NCBI GenBank assembly: GCA_030453285.1
Contig: JAKDKP010000150.1
Coordinates: 1 to 6,277 of the forward strand
Direction of reading: 5' to 3'
Source: Propionibacteriales bacterium
GTDB lineage: Bacteria; Actinomycetota; Actinomycetes; Propionibacteriales; Propionibacteriaceae
DNA: 6,277 bases
The position numbers and the translations under genes are program-made. The notes below the pieces were generated by a model. The model made no database searches. It was not told the DNA's origin and saw only the letters and a program-made list of their open reading frames with translations. This document shows, piece by piece, positions 5,402 to 6,277 of this stretch (the first letter of the stretch is position 1; every line of letters begins with the position of its first letter).

Positions 5402-6277
5402 ATGCACAAGAAGATTGCCGCCCTGATGGTGGCCATGGTCGTACCCCTGATCGGGGCCTGCTCGCCTGCCGGTGGTGGCACCGACGAGGTCACGCTGCAG
5501 GTGACCTGGTGGGGCAACAACGATCGTCACAAGGCCACGAACAAGGCCATCGACGCCTTCGAGAAGGCCAATCCCGGCATCAAGGTCGAGACCTCCCCGG
5601 CCTCCTTCTCCGGGTATTACGACAAGCTGAACACGCAGTTCGCCGCGAACGCGGGACCGGACGTCTTCCAGGACGACCAGGTCACCACGTACGCCTCCCA
5701 GAACCGCCTGCTGGACCTCACCGATCGACCAGGGCTCGACCTGACCAAGCTGGATGCGAAGTTCCTGAATCAGGCCAAGATCGACGGCAGGCTGTACGAG
5801 GTTCCCGCCGGCAGCAGCCCGATGGCGCTGGTCACCCGGGCCGATGCCCTGCAGCGGGCCGATGTCGAGGTGACCCCGGAGATGACCTGGTCAGAGTTCG
5901 GCCGTGCCGCAGCGAAGATCCAGGAGACACTGCCCGAGCGTCAGTGGGCGCTGGCCGACAGCCTGAGCCAGCCGAACCACTTCCAGGTGTTTCTGCGCCA
6001 GAAGGACTTGGACTGGTTCTCCGACGATGGGACGGAACTCGGCTTCGGCAAGGCCGACCTGGTCGAGTGGTGGACGTACTGGACCGATCTCCGCAAGGCC
6101 GGTGTGACACCCCCAGCCGACGTGACGGTGGCCGCCGCCGGCGGCGATGTGGCGAAGTCGCCGGTGGCCAGGAACAGCGTGGCGATGAGCATCTACGGCA
6201 CCTCGGTGACGCTGCCGAACGACGAGTGGACCTACTCTCCGCTGCCCAACGAGGCAAGGAATCCCGGTGCCTACCAG
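5402..6277 (+). CDS. ABC-transporter solute-binding lipoprotein, N-terminal part (cut by window edge)
   Basis: This is an extracellular solute-binding protein of family 1, the type that delivers sugars or oligosaccharides to ABC importers. It has 292 codons before the window ends; family members are usually 400-450 residues. The N-terminus MHKKIAALMVAMVVPLIGAC is a lipoprotein signal peptide, with lipobox LIGAC and the lipidated Cys at 20, so the mature protein is anchored outside the membrane. Typical family segments are VTLQVTWWGNNDRHKATNKAIDAFEKANPGIKVE (30-63), YYDKLNTQFAANAGPDVF (72-89), an IDGRLYEVPAGSSPMALVTRADAL stretch (127-150) and MTWSEF (161-166). The Trp and acidic residues fit sugar binding, but the ligand is unknown. 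Permease and ATPase genes would be expected to the right of the window. Third positions are GC-rich like the neighbours. Confidence 0.93.
   Translation, partial: MHKKIAALMVAMVVPLIGACSPAGGGTDEVTLQVTWWGNNDRHKATNKAIDAFEKANPGIKVETSPASFSGYYDKLNTQFAANAGPDVFQDDQVTTYASQNRLLDLTDRPGLDLTKLDAKFLNQAKIDGRLYEVPAGSSPMALVTRADALQRADVEVTPEMTWSEFGRAAAKIQETLPERQWALADSLSQPNHFQVFLRQKDLDWFSDDGTELGFGKADLVEWWTYWTDLRKAGVTPPADVTVAAAGGDVAKSPVARNSVAMSIYGTSVTLPNDEWTYSPLPNEARNPGAYQ

Overview
The window is GC-rich, densely packed bacterial DNA. It has overlapping stop/start codons, GTG starts, and mRNAs that look leaderless, all typical of Actinomycetota. The ilvB leader peptide resembles those of corynebacteria in style, and there is a polyprenol-phosphate-mannose-type GT87 glycosyltransferase. 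The genus cannot be fixed from the sequence alone. A propionibacterial or related actinobacterium is a guess, not a result.

Layout. The left two thirds (1-4250) is read on the minus strand, so it runs from right to left: hisF (imidazole glycerol phosphate synthase cyclase subunit), a D-2-hydroxyacid dehydrogenase, a HIT-family nucleotide-binding protein and a GT87 membrane glycosyltransferase. These four genes are separated by 17 nt, a 4-nt overlap and a 4-nt overlap, so they look like one translationally coupled operon. After 86 nt comes a complete leader region for ilvB: promoter-like elements, a 14-codon leader peptide MQQIQILVVTRRVA rich in Ile/Leu/Val codons, a large hairpin spanning the leader stop codon, a Rho-independent terminator with six U residues, and then ilvB (acetolactate synthase large subunit), cut off by the left edge of the window.

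The right third (4371-6277) is read on the plus strand. A YtrA-like GntR regulator with an unusual, long C-terminal domain is followed after 5 nt by a lipoprotein solute-binding protein of a sugar-type ABC importer, cut off by the right edge. A perfect 24-bp palindrome ends on the base directly before the regulator's ATG and is the obvious candidate operator. The hisF operon and the regulator operon diverge from a 120-bp spacer (4251-4370).

How it works together. The ilvB leader reads as a classical ribosome-mediated transcription attenuator: scarcity of charged Ile/Leu/Val tRNA would stall the ribosome and favour the upstream hairpin over the terminator. The GntR/solute-binding pair looks like a self-regulated sugar uptake operon. 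I see no mobile element, CRISPR array, tRNA or rRNA. Most of the region is ordinary core metabolism. The interesting content is the regulatory DNA: the attenuator with a long-range complementary arm, the palindrome abutting the GntR start, and a recent-looking 18-bp in-frame duplication in the glycosyltransferase.
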